From: Clostridium sp. CF012 | Lineage (GTDB): Bacteria > Bacillota > Clostridia > Clostridiales > Clostridiaceae | Assembly (NCBI RefSeq): GCF_018861755.1 | Contig: NZ_JAHLEF010000009.1 | Location: forward strand, 62,001-126,000 | Direction: 5' to 3' | DNA: 64,000 nucleotides | Shown here: piece after piece, positions 49,403 through 58,934 of the stretch | Numbering within the stretch: the stretch's first letter is position 1 | How the letters are laid out: each line of letters opens with the position of its first letter | The notes under the pieces: model-generated | What the model saw: the letters and a program-made list of their open reading frames with translations, nothing else | What the model was told of the DNA's origin: nothing | Databases searched by the model: none | Made by a program: the position numbers and the translations under genes

Positions 49403-49422
49403 CTTGCCACGTGGGTGGCACC
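49403..49422 (+). repeat. Dispersed palindromic repeat, copy M2
   Basis: CTTGCCACGTGGGTGGCACC, 4 bases from the stop codon of the ABC exporter subunit, GGCACC end facing it. Confidence 0.9.
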
Positions 49423-49426
49423 ATTC

Positions 49427-51274
49427 CTAGGAAACCACCGCTTTGCTTTCCTGCTCTTTTTCCTCAAGCAACTGATTTGTATATAGGGTATAGTAGTAAC
49501 CTTTTTTTCTTAGCAATTCTCTGTGAGTTCCTGATTCTGTTATCCTTCCATGTCTTATAACAAGAATTTTATCTGCAGATACAATGGTCGAAAGTCTATG
49601 GGCAACCACAAAGCTAGTTCTATCTGAGAGAACTTTTTCTATAGCATCTTGTATCATTCTTTCTGTTTCCGTATCTATAGAGGAGGTAGCTTCATCAAGA
49701 ACAAATAGTGCTGGATTGGCTACAATTGCTCTAGCAAAGGATATAAGTTGTTTCTCTCCTGTGGATAGGTTTCCTCCGCCCTCGCCAACTTCTGAATCGT
49801 AGCCTTTTTCTAGTTTACTTATGAAACTATGAGCATTTACAAGCTTTGCTGCATTTTCTATTTCATCCTGCGTTGCATCTAGCTTTCCGTACATAATATT
49901 CTCTCTAATATTTCCACTAAATAAATGTGGACTTTGAAGCACATAGCCAATATTCGATTGAAGCCACAATAGAGATCTTTCTCTATAGTCTTTTCCGTCG
50001 ATTAATATTTCTCCACTACTTGGCTCATAAAATCTACAAAGTAAGTTTACTAAGGTACTTTTTCCAGAACCGGTTTCTCCAACTAGTGCTATAGTATCAC
50101 CTCTTTTAACTTTTAGGTTAAAGTTTTGAAACACCTTTTCTCCGTTTTTATAGGAAAAACATACATCTTTAAATTCAATATCTCCATATATTTCTTCAAA
50201 GTTTTCTGTTTTGGGATTAAATAAATCTCCATACTTCTCTATTACATCTTTCTTGTCCCATATATCTGGCTCAGTTTCTATTAATGTTATTATTCTTTCT
50301 GCGGATGCTTGTGCATTCTGAAGCTCTGCAATAGTTCCTGCTAGCTGACTTACAGGGTCAAAAAACTGTATTGTATAAGCTATAAACATTACAAAGGTAC
50401 CATAAGATAGCGATTGTGATATAACACTTTTCCCTCCTATCCAAAGAACAAAACCTGCTCCTACACTTCCTAATGATATAACAATTGGAAGAAACAGAGC
50501 AGAAAACATAGCTGCTTTCACAGCAGATTTTCTCATATTGCCTGCATCATGCTTAAACTCTTTTAAGTTTTCTTCTTCGCGAACAAGGGTTTTAGTGGTT
50601 TTGGCCCCAGATATCCCTTCACTAAAATCTGCAGTTAATTGTGAATTTAATTTTCTCACCACTCTATAGGATTTCAAGATTTTCTTTTGAAAAAATATTC
50701 CTATTAAAAACAACAGTGGCACCACACCCATACATATAAGGGTTAGACGTACATTACTATAAAGCATCACTCCTATAAATCCAGTCATCATAACTAGCGC
50801 CCATACCATGTCAATGAGTCCCCAGGATATTATTTCACTAAGCCTTGCTACATCCGAGGTCATTCTTGCCATAAGCCATCCCACTGAGGAGTTATCATAA
50901 TATGAAAAAGATAACTGCTGAAGCCTTTTAAACCCAAGCTTTCTTATATGATAGGCCAGGTGGGTTTCAATCTTACCTGCATTTATTATAAATAGTCTTA
51001 CATTTAATGCTTGAAAAACAATTATACAAAAGTAACCTATTGCAAATGTAGTAAGCCCGTCTGTTGTTTTCTTCATTATAAAATTATCAATGGCATACCT
51101 TGTGAGGAGTGGCATTACTACATCTATACCTGCTACACCAACCATTAAGAAAGCCAAAAATATAAGTCCCTTTTTAAATTCTGTAAGGTACTTAAAGAGT
51201 CTTCTCCATATACCTATATCTATTTTTTGTGATGATTTATTCTCTACTAATTTATTTTCATCTATTCTAGACAT
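49427..51274 (-). CDS. ABC exporter subunit (BmrD/LmrD-like), canonical Walker B
   Basis: A 615-residue half-transporter: six transmembrane helices (about 30-320) followed by an ATPase with Walker A GETGSGKSTLVN, signature LSTGEKQLISFARAIV, Walker B LFVLDEATSSID with the catalytic Glu, and AHRLSTI. The degenerate signature (LSTGE) here and the missing catalytic Glu in the partner at 51290 show the complementary asymmetry of heterodimeric multidrug exporters such as BmrCD, LmrCD and TM287/288. It is the second gene of the operon, 15 bases after its partner. Confidence 0.92.
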   Translation of the reverse strand: MSRIDENKLVENKSSQKIDIGIWRRLFKYLTEFKKGLIFLAFLMVGVAGIDVVMPLLTRYAIDNFIMKKTTDGLTTFAIGYFCIIVFQALNVRLFIINAGKIETHLAYHIRKLGFKRLQQLSFSYYDNSSVGWLMARMTSDVARLSEIISWGLIDMVWALVMMTGFIGVMLYSNVRLTLICMGVVPLLFLIGIFFQKKILKSYRVVRKLNSQLTADFSEGISGAKTTKTLVREEENLKEFKHDAGNMRKSAVKAAMFSALFLPIVISLGSVGAGFVLWIGGKSVISQSLSYGTFVMFIAYTIQFFDPVSQLAGTIAELQNAQASAERIITLIETEPDIWDKKDVIEKYGDLFNPKTENFEEIYGDIEFKDVCFSYKNGEKVFQNFNLKVKRGDTIALVGETGSGKSTLVNLLCRFYEPSSGEILIDGKDYRERSLLWLQSNIGYVLQSPHLFSGNIRENIMYGKLDATQDEIENAAKLVNAHSFISKLEKGYDSEVGEGGGNLSTGEKQLISFARAIVANPALFVLDEATSSIDTETERMIQDAIEKVLSDRTSFVVAHRLSTIVSADKILVIRHGRITESGTHRELLRKKGYYYTLYTNQLLEEKEQESKAVVS

Positions 51275-51289
51275 AATATCACTTCCCTT

Positions 51290-53092
51290 TTACTCATTAC
51301 ATACCTGCTTTTCATCATCTAAAGCATCTAATGATGTCTGTATTTCCCATATCCTTTTATATATACCATCTTTTTTAATAAGCATTTCATGAGTTCCTAT
51401 GGTTTCAATCTTGCCATGGTTTAAAACTATAATTTTATCCGCAGCCATAACTGTTGAAATTCTATGAGAGATTATGAAGGTAGTACTGTTTTTACTTTTC
51501 TTTTTAAGTTCTCCCCTTATAACTCTATCCGTTTCAGCATCCACAGCACTTAAGGAATCATCAAATATCAATATTGGCATATCCTTTATAAGTGTTCTTG
51601 CTATGGCAACCCTTTGCCTTTGTCCTCCCGATAAGGTAACACCCTTTTCTCCAACGATGGTGTCATACCCCTTTTCAAAGGAAGTTATAACATTATGCAC
51701 TGCAGCTACGCTTGCTGCATTGTGGATTTCTATATCTTTTGAGTCTATCTTTGCCATTTTTATATTTTCCTTTATAGTTCTTGCAAAGAGGAAGGGTTCT
51801 TGAAGCACTATTCCAACATTATTTCTCATATGCTTTCTTTCAATATCCTTAAGCTCTACTCCATCAATTTTTATTGAGCCACTATCATAGTCATAAAGTC
51901 TTAGTAAAAGATGCACCAGGGAGGATTTACCTGAACCCGTTGGTCCAACAATAGCCACTGTTTCACCTTTCTTTACTGTAAAACTTATATCTTTTAAAAT
52001 TTCATTATCACTCTCGTATTCAAAGTTTACATTTTCAAAGCTTATTTCTCCTTTAACTGTTGGCTTTAGTGCTTTCCCATATTCCTGCTCCACTGGCGCA
52101 TCAAGAATATTTGTTATCCTCTCAAGGGAAACTGACATTTTCCCCATATCGGAAAGTATTCTACCCAATTGTCTTACAGGCCACAATAGCATTCCTTCAT
52201 AAGTGTTAAATACAACCAAAGTACCCAAGCTTATTTCTCCATTAACTGCAAAATATATGCCTGATACTAAAACCAGACCAATTTGAGTCATACAAAGTAT
52301 ATCTGATGTAGACCAATAAGTTGAAAGCAGTTTTACTAATTTATAATTCAAATCCCTATATTTCATATTTTCTTTTTCGTACTTTTCGATTTCAAAGTTT
52401 TGTCTCCCAAAAGCCTTTACAACCCTAACTCCACTTAGATTCTCTTGAAGTACTGACGTTAAAGCTCCCTCTTGTGCATCAGCTTTTTCAAAGGTATTTT
52501 TAATTTTATAAAAAAATACATATGAAAATATAAATATAACTGGTACTATCACCATTGCTATAACGGTCATCTTTTTATTAAGTGACAACATCATTATAAC
52601 TGCAAAGGTTACTATAAAAAATGCTCTTCCTATTTCCACCATTTGCGCCGCAAAGAATTTTCTAACGGTGTCCACATCTGAAGTACATCTTTGAATTAAG
52701 TCCCCTGATTCTGCTTTTACATGATATTCATAGGGTAGATTCTGAATATGATCATATAGCTTCACTCTCATATTCCTAGCAATGTTTTCAGCTGCCTGTG
52801 CGGAAAGTTTCCCTCTTAAAAATAGGAATACACCTCTTACACAGGTCAATATTACAAGACTTAAAGAACATATCCATAAATTCCTAAAAAGTACGCTTGT
52901 TCCGCCTACCATCATCACTATTTTTTCTATAGCTTTCGGAACCTCCAGTGGTTTATTTCCTATTACAGAATCTATTGTTACTTTTATAATCATAGGCTCT
53001 AGCATTGCTATGAATGTAGCTGCTGCTATAGAAAGTATCGCTGCAGTATATAATAATCTATTTCCCTTAGTTAACTTTAAAAGTTTCTTCAT
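51290..53092 (-). CDS. ABC exporter subunit (BmrC/LmrC-like), Asp in place of the catalytic Glu
   Basis: A 600-residue half-transporter starting MKKLLKLTKGNRLLYTAAIL (ATG 53092, AAGGAGGGGG upstream; an in-frame TTG at 53119 is rejected). Six transmembrane helices are followed by an ATPase with Walker A GPTGSGKSSLVH, canonical signature LSGGQRQRVAIARTLI, and Walker B ILIFDDSLSAVD, where Asp replaces the catalytic Glu. This degenerate site is expected for the BmrC/TM287-type partner. Upstream lie about 500 bases of leader with two small ORFs and two terminator-like hairpins, so expression is probably attenuated. Confidence 0.92.
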   Translation of the reverse strand: MKKLLKLTKGNRLLYTAAILSIAAATFIAMLEPMIIKVTIDSVIGNKPLEVPKAIEKIVMMVGGTSVLFRNLWICSLSLVILTCVRGVFLFLRGKLSAQAAENIARNMRVKLYDHIQNLPYEYHVKAESGDLIQRCTSDVDTVRKFFAAQMVEIGRAFFIVTFAVIMMLSLNKKMTVIAMVIVPVIFIFSYVFFYKIKNTFEKADAQEGALTSVLQENLSGVRVVKAFGRQNFEIEKYEKENMKYRDLNYKLVKLLSTYWSTSDILCMTQIGLVLVSGIYFAVNGEISLGTLVVFNTYEGMLLWPVRQLGRILSDMGKMSVSLERITNILDAPVEQEYGKALKPTVKGEISFENVNFEYESDNEILKDISFTVKKGETVAIVGPTGSGKSSLVHLLLRLYDYDSGSIKIDGVELKDIERKHMRNNVGIVLQEPFLFARTIKENIKMAKIDSKDIEIHNAASVAAVHNVITSFEKGYDTIVGEKGVTLSGGQRQRVAIARTLIKDMPILIFDDSLSAVDAETDRVIRGELKKKSKNSTTFIISHRISTVMAADKIIVLNHGKIETIGTHEMLIKKDGIYKRIWEIQTSLDALDDEKQVCNE

Positions 53093-53183
53093 ATAATCCC
53101 CCTCCTTGTGACCCGCCAAAGCTGATATTACTTATTGTACATTTTCTACTTCTTAAAATGGTTTTACTATATTTTTCGAAAAC

Positions 53184-53243
53184 TCAAGTGTAAAAATTAG
53201 AAACCCAGCCCCTAAATTTTCTGTAATCGTGTTTTTTAATCAT
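53184..53243 (-). CDS. Small leader ORF 2 of the ABC exporter operon (19 residues)
   Basis: ATG 53243 is preceded by AAGGAGTG at good spacing and encodes MIKKHDYRKFRGWVSNFYT, then TGA. It lies between the second terminator hairpin and the exporter start. It is basic and aromatic and shows no similarity I recognise. It could be a leader peptide or a translated spacer. Confidence 0.45.
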   Translation of the reverse strand: MIKKHDYRKFRGWVSNFYT

Positions 53244-53296
53244 CTTTGTATCACTCCTTCTTTTTAATAGAATAAAAAACATTTCACAATAAAAAT

Positions 53297-53331
53297 TAAA
53301 AAGCCGAAGAATATATATCCTACGGCTTTTT
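53297..53331 (-). terminator. Leader terminator 2 of the ABC exporter operon
   Basis: On the minus strand AAAAAGCCGTAGGA pairs imperfectly with TCTTCGGCTTTTT (stem AAAAAGCCG/CGGCTTTTT). Its 5' arm is also an exact 13-base complement of CCTACGGCTTTTT in leader terminator 1. Confidence 0.8.
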
Positions 53332-53393
53332 AACATATGATTAGCTTTTATGGGTACTTGTATTTTTACATAGAAGTTTCATAATCACTAATA

Positions 53394-53425
53394 AAAAAAG
53401 CCGTAGGCACACAACCTCCAGCTTA
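53394..53425 (-). terminator. Leader terminator 1 of the ABC exporter operon
   Basis: On the minus strand AAGCTGGAGG...CCTACGGCTT forms an imperfect stem followed by T7, 34 bases after the stop of the 30-residue leader ORF. Its 3' arm can instead pair with the 5' arm of terminator 2. Confidence 0.65.
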
Positions 53426-53458
53426 GATAATTAATATAAATAACATAATTAAATAATA

Positions 53459-53551
53459 TTAAAAATCCGTACCAAGATCGTGTTTATATAATTCATTTAA
53501 ATTTACCATAGTGTTCACAATATCTAATGTAAATCTTCTATTTGTAAGCAT
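53459..53551 (-). CDS. Small leader ORF 1 of the ABC exporter operon (30 residues)
   Basis: ATG 53551 has a near-perfect ribosome site (GAGGAGG, 8 bases upstream) and encodes MLTNRRFTLDIVNTMVNLNE plus LYKHDLGTDF, then TAA. It has its own promoter (53595-53623) and ends just before leader terminator 1. The arrangement resembles BmrB-bmrCD of Bacillus subtilis, where a translated leader peptide controls transcription attenuation of a heterodimeric drug exporter. The peptide itself does not resemble BmrB as far as I recall. It has no secretion signal. Confidence 0.65.
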   Translation of the reverse strand: MLTNRRFTLDIVNTMVNLNELYKHDLGTDF

Positions 53552-53594
53552 GGTCACGACCTCCTCTTTAATATTAGTTGTTGCCAACGAAATA

Positions 53595-53623
53595 ATTATA
53601 TACCACAATTACATATTTTACAA
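53595..53623 (-). promoter_or_regulatory. Promoter of the ABC exporter leader
   Basis: TTGTAA (53618-53623), exactly 17 bases, TATAAT (53595-53600), reading leftward; 44 bases before ATG 53551. Confidence 0.78.
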
Positions 53624-53678
53624 TGTAAATTCCGAAAAAATTCAGATATGTCTGAAAACTTATTTGTATCTATTTTTT

Positions 53679-54491
53679 TTACTTTCCATCTATAACTTTT
53701 CTAGTCTCTTCTTCAGCGTTACTATAAGCCTTCCTCATTTTATATCCAAACTCATCTTCACTAATGCAAAAGTCTGGAATGCCCAATGTTTTTATAACTC
53801 CATGCTTAACTTCAGGTGATACATAAGAAAAAGACATATTTAATACCTCTTCATCCATTATATTTGATTTTTCAAATTCTCTTTTCAAATCCAAAATAGT
53901 TTTTTTTGACTTAAGTTGTTTTTTTACTTTTCTTTTAAGTACATCACTTTCGCTACCACTTCTTAAAATCCTCAGGCCTTTTAGGAATTCTTCTTTATCC
54001 ATGCCTCTCAGTTTTAAAATCACAAAGGGATCTTTATCAAATTCCAATCCAAGCAGGTAATGAACTGCAGCTATATGTTTGCATGGATTTGCAGCATCCA
54101 GACATGAACACTGAGTTATTAAATGCATTTGTTTTTTAGGAAAAAGAGAAACTCCAGCTTCCTTAAAAGCTTCCTCTATATTTTCTGGCATTTCTCCATT
54201 TAAAATCATGGCACAAAATATCGCCTTTTTTGCCATAACATTCATAATGTCTTTCCACTGCTCTTTTGAAAAAATATCAATCTCCATATTTACTTCATAA
54301 GGCTCCACCTTACCACCCTGAACTTCTGCAATGATTTCTCCCTTTAAAACTTCCATACTCAGTACATTGCCAGCTCTAGCATATTCACGCCCTTTATCAA
54401 TTCTCGAACTTACAGTAAAACTTGAAATTGCATTATTCCATTTTTTAGACCACCAATTAATACCAAATTCATTTCTTATTCTTCCAGTCAC
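53679..54491 (-). CDS. SWIM zinc finger protein
   Basis: A 270-residue protein with a SWIM motif QCSCLDAANPCKHIAAVHYL near residue 128 (CxC...CxH). The N-terminal region FGINWWSKKWNNAISSF...RGREYARAGNV-like block is typical of Firmicute SWIM proteins encoded beside SNF2 helicases. The start is a GTG at 54491 behind AAGGAG. It follows the helicase gene on the same strand (84-base gap), so the two are likely a functional pair acting on DNA or chromatin-like complexes; the exact role is unknown. Confidence 0.88.
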   Translation of the reverse strand: MTGRIRNEFGINWWSKKWNNAISSFTVSSRIDKGREYARAGNVLSMEVLKGEIIAEVQGGKVEPYEVNMEIDIFSKEQWKDIMNVMAKKAIFCAMILNGEMPENIEEAFKEAGVSLFPKKQMHLITQCSCLDAANPCKHIAAVHYLLGLEFDKDPFVILKLRGMDKEEFLKGLRILRSGSESDVLKRKVKKQLKSKKTILDLKREFEKSNIMDEEVLNMSFSYVSPEVKHGVIKTLGIPDFCISEDEFGYKMRKAYSNAEEETRKVIDGK

Positions 54492-54575
54492 AAAGGTTAC
54501 ATCTCCTTATTGCTATCTATAAGTGCATTAATAATCCACTTTAACTGCTATCTCATATCTGCCAATCGTAGACTC

Positions 54576-57500
54576 TTAGCTTTCAACTATACTATCATGC
54601 TCTAATATAAATAATTCTTTAAGCTCTTCATTGCTCATTTCTGAAATCCAGTTCTCATTTGTGGAAACTACACTTTCAGCAAGTGCCTGTTTTCGTTCTA
54701 GCATTTCATCTATTTTTTCCTCTAGTGTTCCCATACAAATGAATTTATGCACATGAACATTCTTAATTTGCCCTATTCTAAAGGCCCTATCTGTTGCTTG
54801 ATTTTCTACAGCAGGGTTCCACCATCTATCAAAATGAAAAACGTGATTAGCTTTTGTAAGATTTAGCCCAAGTCCTCCAGCCTTTAAGGATAATACAAAC
54901 ACCATAGGCTGAGCATCGTCATTTTGAAAAATATTAATCAGTTCTTCTCTTTTTTTTCTACTGGTTCCTCCATGCAAAAATAATGTTTTCACATTGAGTT
55001 TTTTCTCGATTTCTGCTTGCAAAATATGTCCCATTTCTGCAAACTGCGTAAATACCAGGGATCTATCCCCTTCTTCTATAACAACTTCTAGCATTTCGAG
55101 TAGCCTTTCAAGTTTTCCAGAACGGCCTTCTATTTCACCATTGTCCTTTAAAAACTGCACAGGATGATTACAAATTTGCTTAAACTTTGTTAAGGATGCA
55201 ATAATCAAACCTCGCCTCTGCATGCCTTCAGAACTATCAATTTTATTTAAGCAATCATTTACTACAGCTTGATATAGTGTAGCCTGTTCCTTAGTTAGTG
55301 GTGCATATTCCTTAGTTTCGATTTTTTCCGGTAAATCTTTGATAATATTTGCATCAGTTTTAAGTCTACGTAATACAAAGGGGGAAATTATTTTTCTTAG
55401 TTTACTACTTATTTCAGGATCTCCATCTCTCTCAATAGGAACTGCAAATTCACGCCTAAAGGTTGACCAATTGTATAGATATCCACTATTTAAAAAGTCC
55501 ATAATAGACCATAAATCTGAAAGTCTGTTTTCAACAGGTGTTCCTGTTAATGCAATCTTATACTCTGCTTTTAGGGCTTTTATATGTTGAGTTTGTTTAG
55601 ACGTGCTATTTTTAATATTTTGAGCTTCATCTAATATAATTCCTGCCCATTCTTCCCTTTGAAATAGACTCTTATCCCTTACTATTAGCGCATAGGTTGT
55701 AATAACCACTTCATTTTTATGTATTTCCTCGCTAAAGGTTTCATAAGTCCACCTGCTATTTCCATGATGAATTGCAGTTTTAAGGTTAGGTGCAAACTTT
55801 TCAATTTCTTTTTCCCAATTTCCCACAACGGAAGTAGGACATATTATCAAGGTAGTTTTATCTGTTAACTTATTTTCTCTCTCGTAAAGTAAAAGGCATA
55901 TGCTTTGTATTGTTTTTCCTAGCCCCATATCATCAGCGAGGCAGGCACCTATACCATGATCCCGCAAAAAAGTTAACCAGTAAAAACCTCTCTTTTGATA
56001 TTCCCTTAACGTCCCACTAAATCCTGATGGAATATCAACTTCTTCTATACTATTAAGATTAAATAATTTCTCAAAAAAATGCCCTACAGCTTCTTGATTG
56101 TCTATATTATCCACACTAATTCCAGGAATTATTTCCTCATCACTTAAGTTAAGTCTTAATAATTCTCCAACAGGAATTTTCCCATTTAAGCTTTTGCTGA
56201 TTTTCATCTTGGAAAGTGTTTTAATTTGATGTATATCAACTTGTACCCACTGACCTCTTAATTGAATAAATGGTACCTTTAAATTTGAAATCCTATCAAA
56301 TTCTTTCTCACTTATCTCACTTCCATCTAGTGCTACCTTCCAATCATATTCAAGAATAGTATCCATATTAAATGTACTCTTTGTTGCTAAATTAGTATTT
56401 GTGCTCTGGTTTTTATCCTTTAATTTAACTGAAATTTTTGATGGCTTTTTCCACCAAGCAGGTGCAATAATTCCAAAGCCTTTTTCCTTTAAAAAGTAAG
56501 CTGATTCTTTTAAAAATGAATAAGCTTCCTCCATTGATAGCTTGCACTCTACAGGTACTGCATCGTAAAGACTCCTTTCAATTGGAATAAATACTTTTGA
56601 TGCAACTGCTAAATCCTCTAGAAGCCGTTCTTGGGGATTATTAAATTTTTTATTTAAATAGGTTATAGTATCCAAAGATTCCTCAAATATCATTTTTGCT
56701 GGTAGCATAAGACTAAGATCATCTTTTGCTTGAAGCAAATATTCAATTGTCCAATCCTCGCCCCGGCTTGGTGGAACAACTTTGAAACAAGTACGAAACT
56801 TAAAATTGTTGTTTTTAATTTTTAGTGGTTCTATCCATTTCTTATACTCATTTAGCATTTTAATCTGATCACTAGTATCAACAGGTATCTCAGGTAATTC
56901 TGAAAAAAGAGAATGTATCCAAGTACTTCCCAAGCTACTAAGCCCTTCCTCTGAGTAATCAGGATCTTGGTTTATTTCACTAGAGCTCCATCTCACCATA
57001 CTATCAATCATAGAATCCATAAAATCACTTACAAGTTTCATCGTATTTGTATATTTAAATTCCTCATTCTCCAAAATAAAATACGCCTTACAATCTGTGG
57101 GCATATTACTACATAGCGCCTTTTTTTTATCAATATACTCTAAGTCGCTTGTGTGCCATCTCCACCTAGAATTTACTTTTTTGTTAACCCTATCAATGGT
57201 TAAAGAAGGCAAATATTTATGTTTTATAATTAGCTCAGCTGTAAATTTTGCCACTGTAATCCAAAACCTTAATTCCTGTGACAGCTCTACCCCCTCGGGG
57301 CGTTCTCTATCTATGTTTAAAATCCTATGAAATGAATCCAATTTACTAAAAGTAATACCTCTAATTTCTCTCTTAACAAGTTGACTTTTTATAGCATCAT
57401 ATTTATATTTTCCACATTTTATCTCAAGTGCTGGACTATTAATTTTACTACGTAGTTCTGCGACTGAAACCATTCCTTCATATAATGGGGGTGCATTTTT

Positions 57501-57605
57501 AGGTGTTCTGCCTCTTCTTATACACTTAGTCTCCCCACCTTGGCCCCACAATATAAATGTGTGCATGCCTTCTATAGTTTCTATCCATCCGCCATTTAAT
57601 ATCAT
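54576..57605 (-). CDS. SNF2-family DEAD/DEAH helicase
   Basis: A 1009-residue Swi2/Snf2-type ATPase of the HepA/RapA-like bacterial group. The N-terminal ~530 residues (family-specific, including FIQLRGQWVQVD near 440) are followed by the motor: Walker A in LADDMGLGKTIQSICLLL, DEAQ box ILDEAQNIKN, ALTGTPVENRL, and the second lobe with VFVLSLKAGGLGLNLTKANH and DRWWNPAVENQATDRAFRIG. It translocates on dsDNA using ATP. The SWIM protein gene follows it. All helicase motifs are intact. Confidence 0.92.
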   Translation of the reverse strand: MILNGGWIETIEGMHTFILWGQGGETKCIRRGRTPKNAPPLYEGMVSVAELRSKINSPALEIKCGKYKYDAIKSQLVKREIRGITFSKLDSFHRILNIDRERPEGVELSQELRFWITVAKFTAELIIKHKYLPSLTIDRVNKKVNSRWRWHTSDLEYIDKKKALCSNMPTDCKAYFILENEEFKYTNTMKLVSDFMDSMIDSMVRWSSSEINQDPDYSEEGLSSLGSTWIHSLFSELPEIPVDTSDQIKMLNEYKKWIEPLKIKNNNFKFRTCFKVVPPSRGEDWTIEYLLQAKDDLSLMLPAKMIFEESLDTITYLNKKFNNPQERLLEDLAVASKVFIPIERSLYDAVPVECKLSMEEAYSFLKESAYFLKEKGFGIIAPAWWKKPSKISVKLKDKNQSTNTNLATKSTFNMDTILEYDWKVALDGSEISEKEFDRISNLKVPFIQLRGQWVQVDIHQIKTLSKMKISKSLNGKIPVGELLRLNLSDEEIIPGISVDNIDNQEAVGHFFEKLFNLNSIEEVDIPSGFSGTLREYQKRGFYWLTFLRDHGIGACLADDMGLGKTIQSICLLLYERENKLTDKTTLIICPTSVVGNWEKEIEKFAPNLKTAIHHGNSRWTYETFSEEIHKNEVVITTYALIVRDKSLFQREEWAGIILDEAQNIKNSTSKQTQHIKALKAEYKIALTGTPVENRLSDLWSIMDFLNSGYLYNWSTFRREFAVPIERDGDPEISSKLRKIISPFVLRRLKTDANIIKDLPEKIETKEYAPLTKEQATLYQAVVNDCLNKIDSSEGMQRRGLIIASLTKFKQICNHPVQFLKDNGEIEGRSGKLERLLEMLEVVIEEGDRSLVFTQFAEMGHILQAEIEKKLNVKTLFLHGGTSRKKREELINIFQNDDAQPMVFVLSLKAGGLGLNLTKANHVFHFDRWWNPAVENQATDRAFRIGQIKNVHVHKFICMGTLEEKIDEMLERKQALAESVVSTNENWISEMSNEELKELFILEHDSIVES

Positions 57606-57878
57606 TTAACTTCACCCTCTAATAATGCCGTTAATATTTTACTGCATATTATAGTTTACCATATTTAACACAAAAATTTCACTTTTATATCTTGTTTTAT
57701 TATTTTAAATTTGACTTGACCAATAATTTCATCCTTTTCACATTTAAAAGTAAAGTTGTTGAGGTTTTGTTCGAGATATAAAATATATACAATTTTTTTA
57801 ATAATTATAAATTAACTTAATTATAATTTATTCTTTTATGGAATTTAAGTTTATAACCATTTGAAAGCGAGGTAACAT

Positions 57879-58784
57879 ATGAATAATAATATACTATTAG
57901 AATCCGGAACTGGTGAGCTTGAGATATTAGAATTTGTGATAAATAATAAGCATTATGCAATTAACATTATAAAAGTTAAAGAGGTAATAAACGCCACTAA
58001 CTTAACGAAACTACCTGATTCACACCCTGCCATAGCAGGCCTTACACTATATAGAGATAAAATAATAACGTTAATAGACTTAAAATATGTTTTAGAAAAA
58101 CAACATAAAAGTGAAGTTGAGGCAAAAATCATTCTTTGTCAATTTAATAAAATTGAGGTTGCCTTTAGTATTGATAATATTGTAGGTGTCCATCGTATTA
58201 AATGGGACAAGATAACTAAGCCTGATGATATATCTGTTAATTCACTAGTTATAGGGAATATCGTTTTAAGCAATAAAATAATATTACTTCTAGATTTCGA
58301 AAAAATAGTTACTGATATAAGCCCATCTACAGGAATTAGTGAAGATAAAATTGTTGATATAGCTTATAAAGACAGATCTAATGTTAAACTAGTCCTAGCT
58401 GATGATTCTCCACTGATTAGAAAATTATTAAAGGATACTCTTATTAAGGCTGGTTTTAATAATTTAAAGATATTTGATGACGGAAAGCAAGCCTTGGATT
58501 ATCTGTCTGATTTAGTCGATCAGAAAAAAGAAAAATTTATGGAGGATGTTCACGTACTTATAACAGACATTGAAATGCCACAAATGGATGGTCATACACT
58601 GACAAGAAAAATTAAAGAACATGGCATTCTTAAAAAACTGCCAGTTATACTTTTCTCCTCGTTAATAACAAGTGATTTAAAACATAAGGGCGAATCTGTT
58701 GGAGCAGATGCACAACTAAGCAAGCCAGAAATAGGTGAGCTTGTAACTTGCATTGATGGATTCACTAGTAATTCTCATAAATAA
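57879..58784 (+). CDS. cheV: Chemotaxis protein CheV (CheW-receiver fusion)
   Basis: A 301-residue two-domain protein. Residues about 10-150 are CheW-like (ILEFVINNKHYAINIIKVKE, HPAIAGLTLYRDKIITLIDL). Residues about 170-295 are a receiver with the acidic pocket LADDSPLIRKLL, phospho-acceptor VLITDIEMPQMDGH and K in QLSKPE. CheV couples receptors to CheA and adapts the signal by phosphorylation. AGCGAGGT precedes ATG 57879. It stands alone; the chemoreceptor at 42223 is the only other chemotaxis gene in the window. Confidence 0.95.
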   Translation: MNNNILLESGTGELEILEFVINNKHYAINIIKVKEVINATNLTKLPDSHPAIAGLTLYRDKIITLIDLKYVLEKQHKSEVEAKIILCQFNKIEVAFSIDNIVGVHRIKWDKITKPDDISVNSLVIGNIVLSNKIILLLDFEKIVTDISPSTGISEDKIVDIAYKDRSNVKLVLADDSPLIRKLLKDTLIKAGFNNLKIFDDGKQALDYLSDLVDQKKEKFMEDVHVLITDIEMPQMDGHTLTRKIKEHGILKKLPVILFSSLITSDLKHKGESVGADAQLSKPEIGELVTCIDGFTSNSHK

Positions 58785-58925
58785 AAAAACATTAAACACT
58801 ATAAATGGTTTTTCAGCCATTGCTCATTTAAGACATTCTACCTTTGGTGAGAGTACTGCTGTGGATGGTAATATATACGAAAGATCAAAACAATGCTTGA
58901 AATTAACAGTGAGGGTTAATAATTA
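58785..58925 (+). other. Unrecognised coding-like fragment
   Basis: An open frame without a start reads LNTINGFSAIAHLRHSTFGE and STAVDGNIYERSKQCLKLTV before a stop near 58927. It has protein-like composition but no ribosome site. I cannot assign it. Confidence 0.25.
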
Positions 58926-58934
58926 TTAACCCTC
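58911..58934. repeat. 24-bp perfect palindrome
   Basis: GAGGGTTAATAA followed by its exact complement. It overlaps the stop of the truncated ATPase remnant. It could act as a terminator stem or an operator. Confidence 0.6.
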
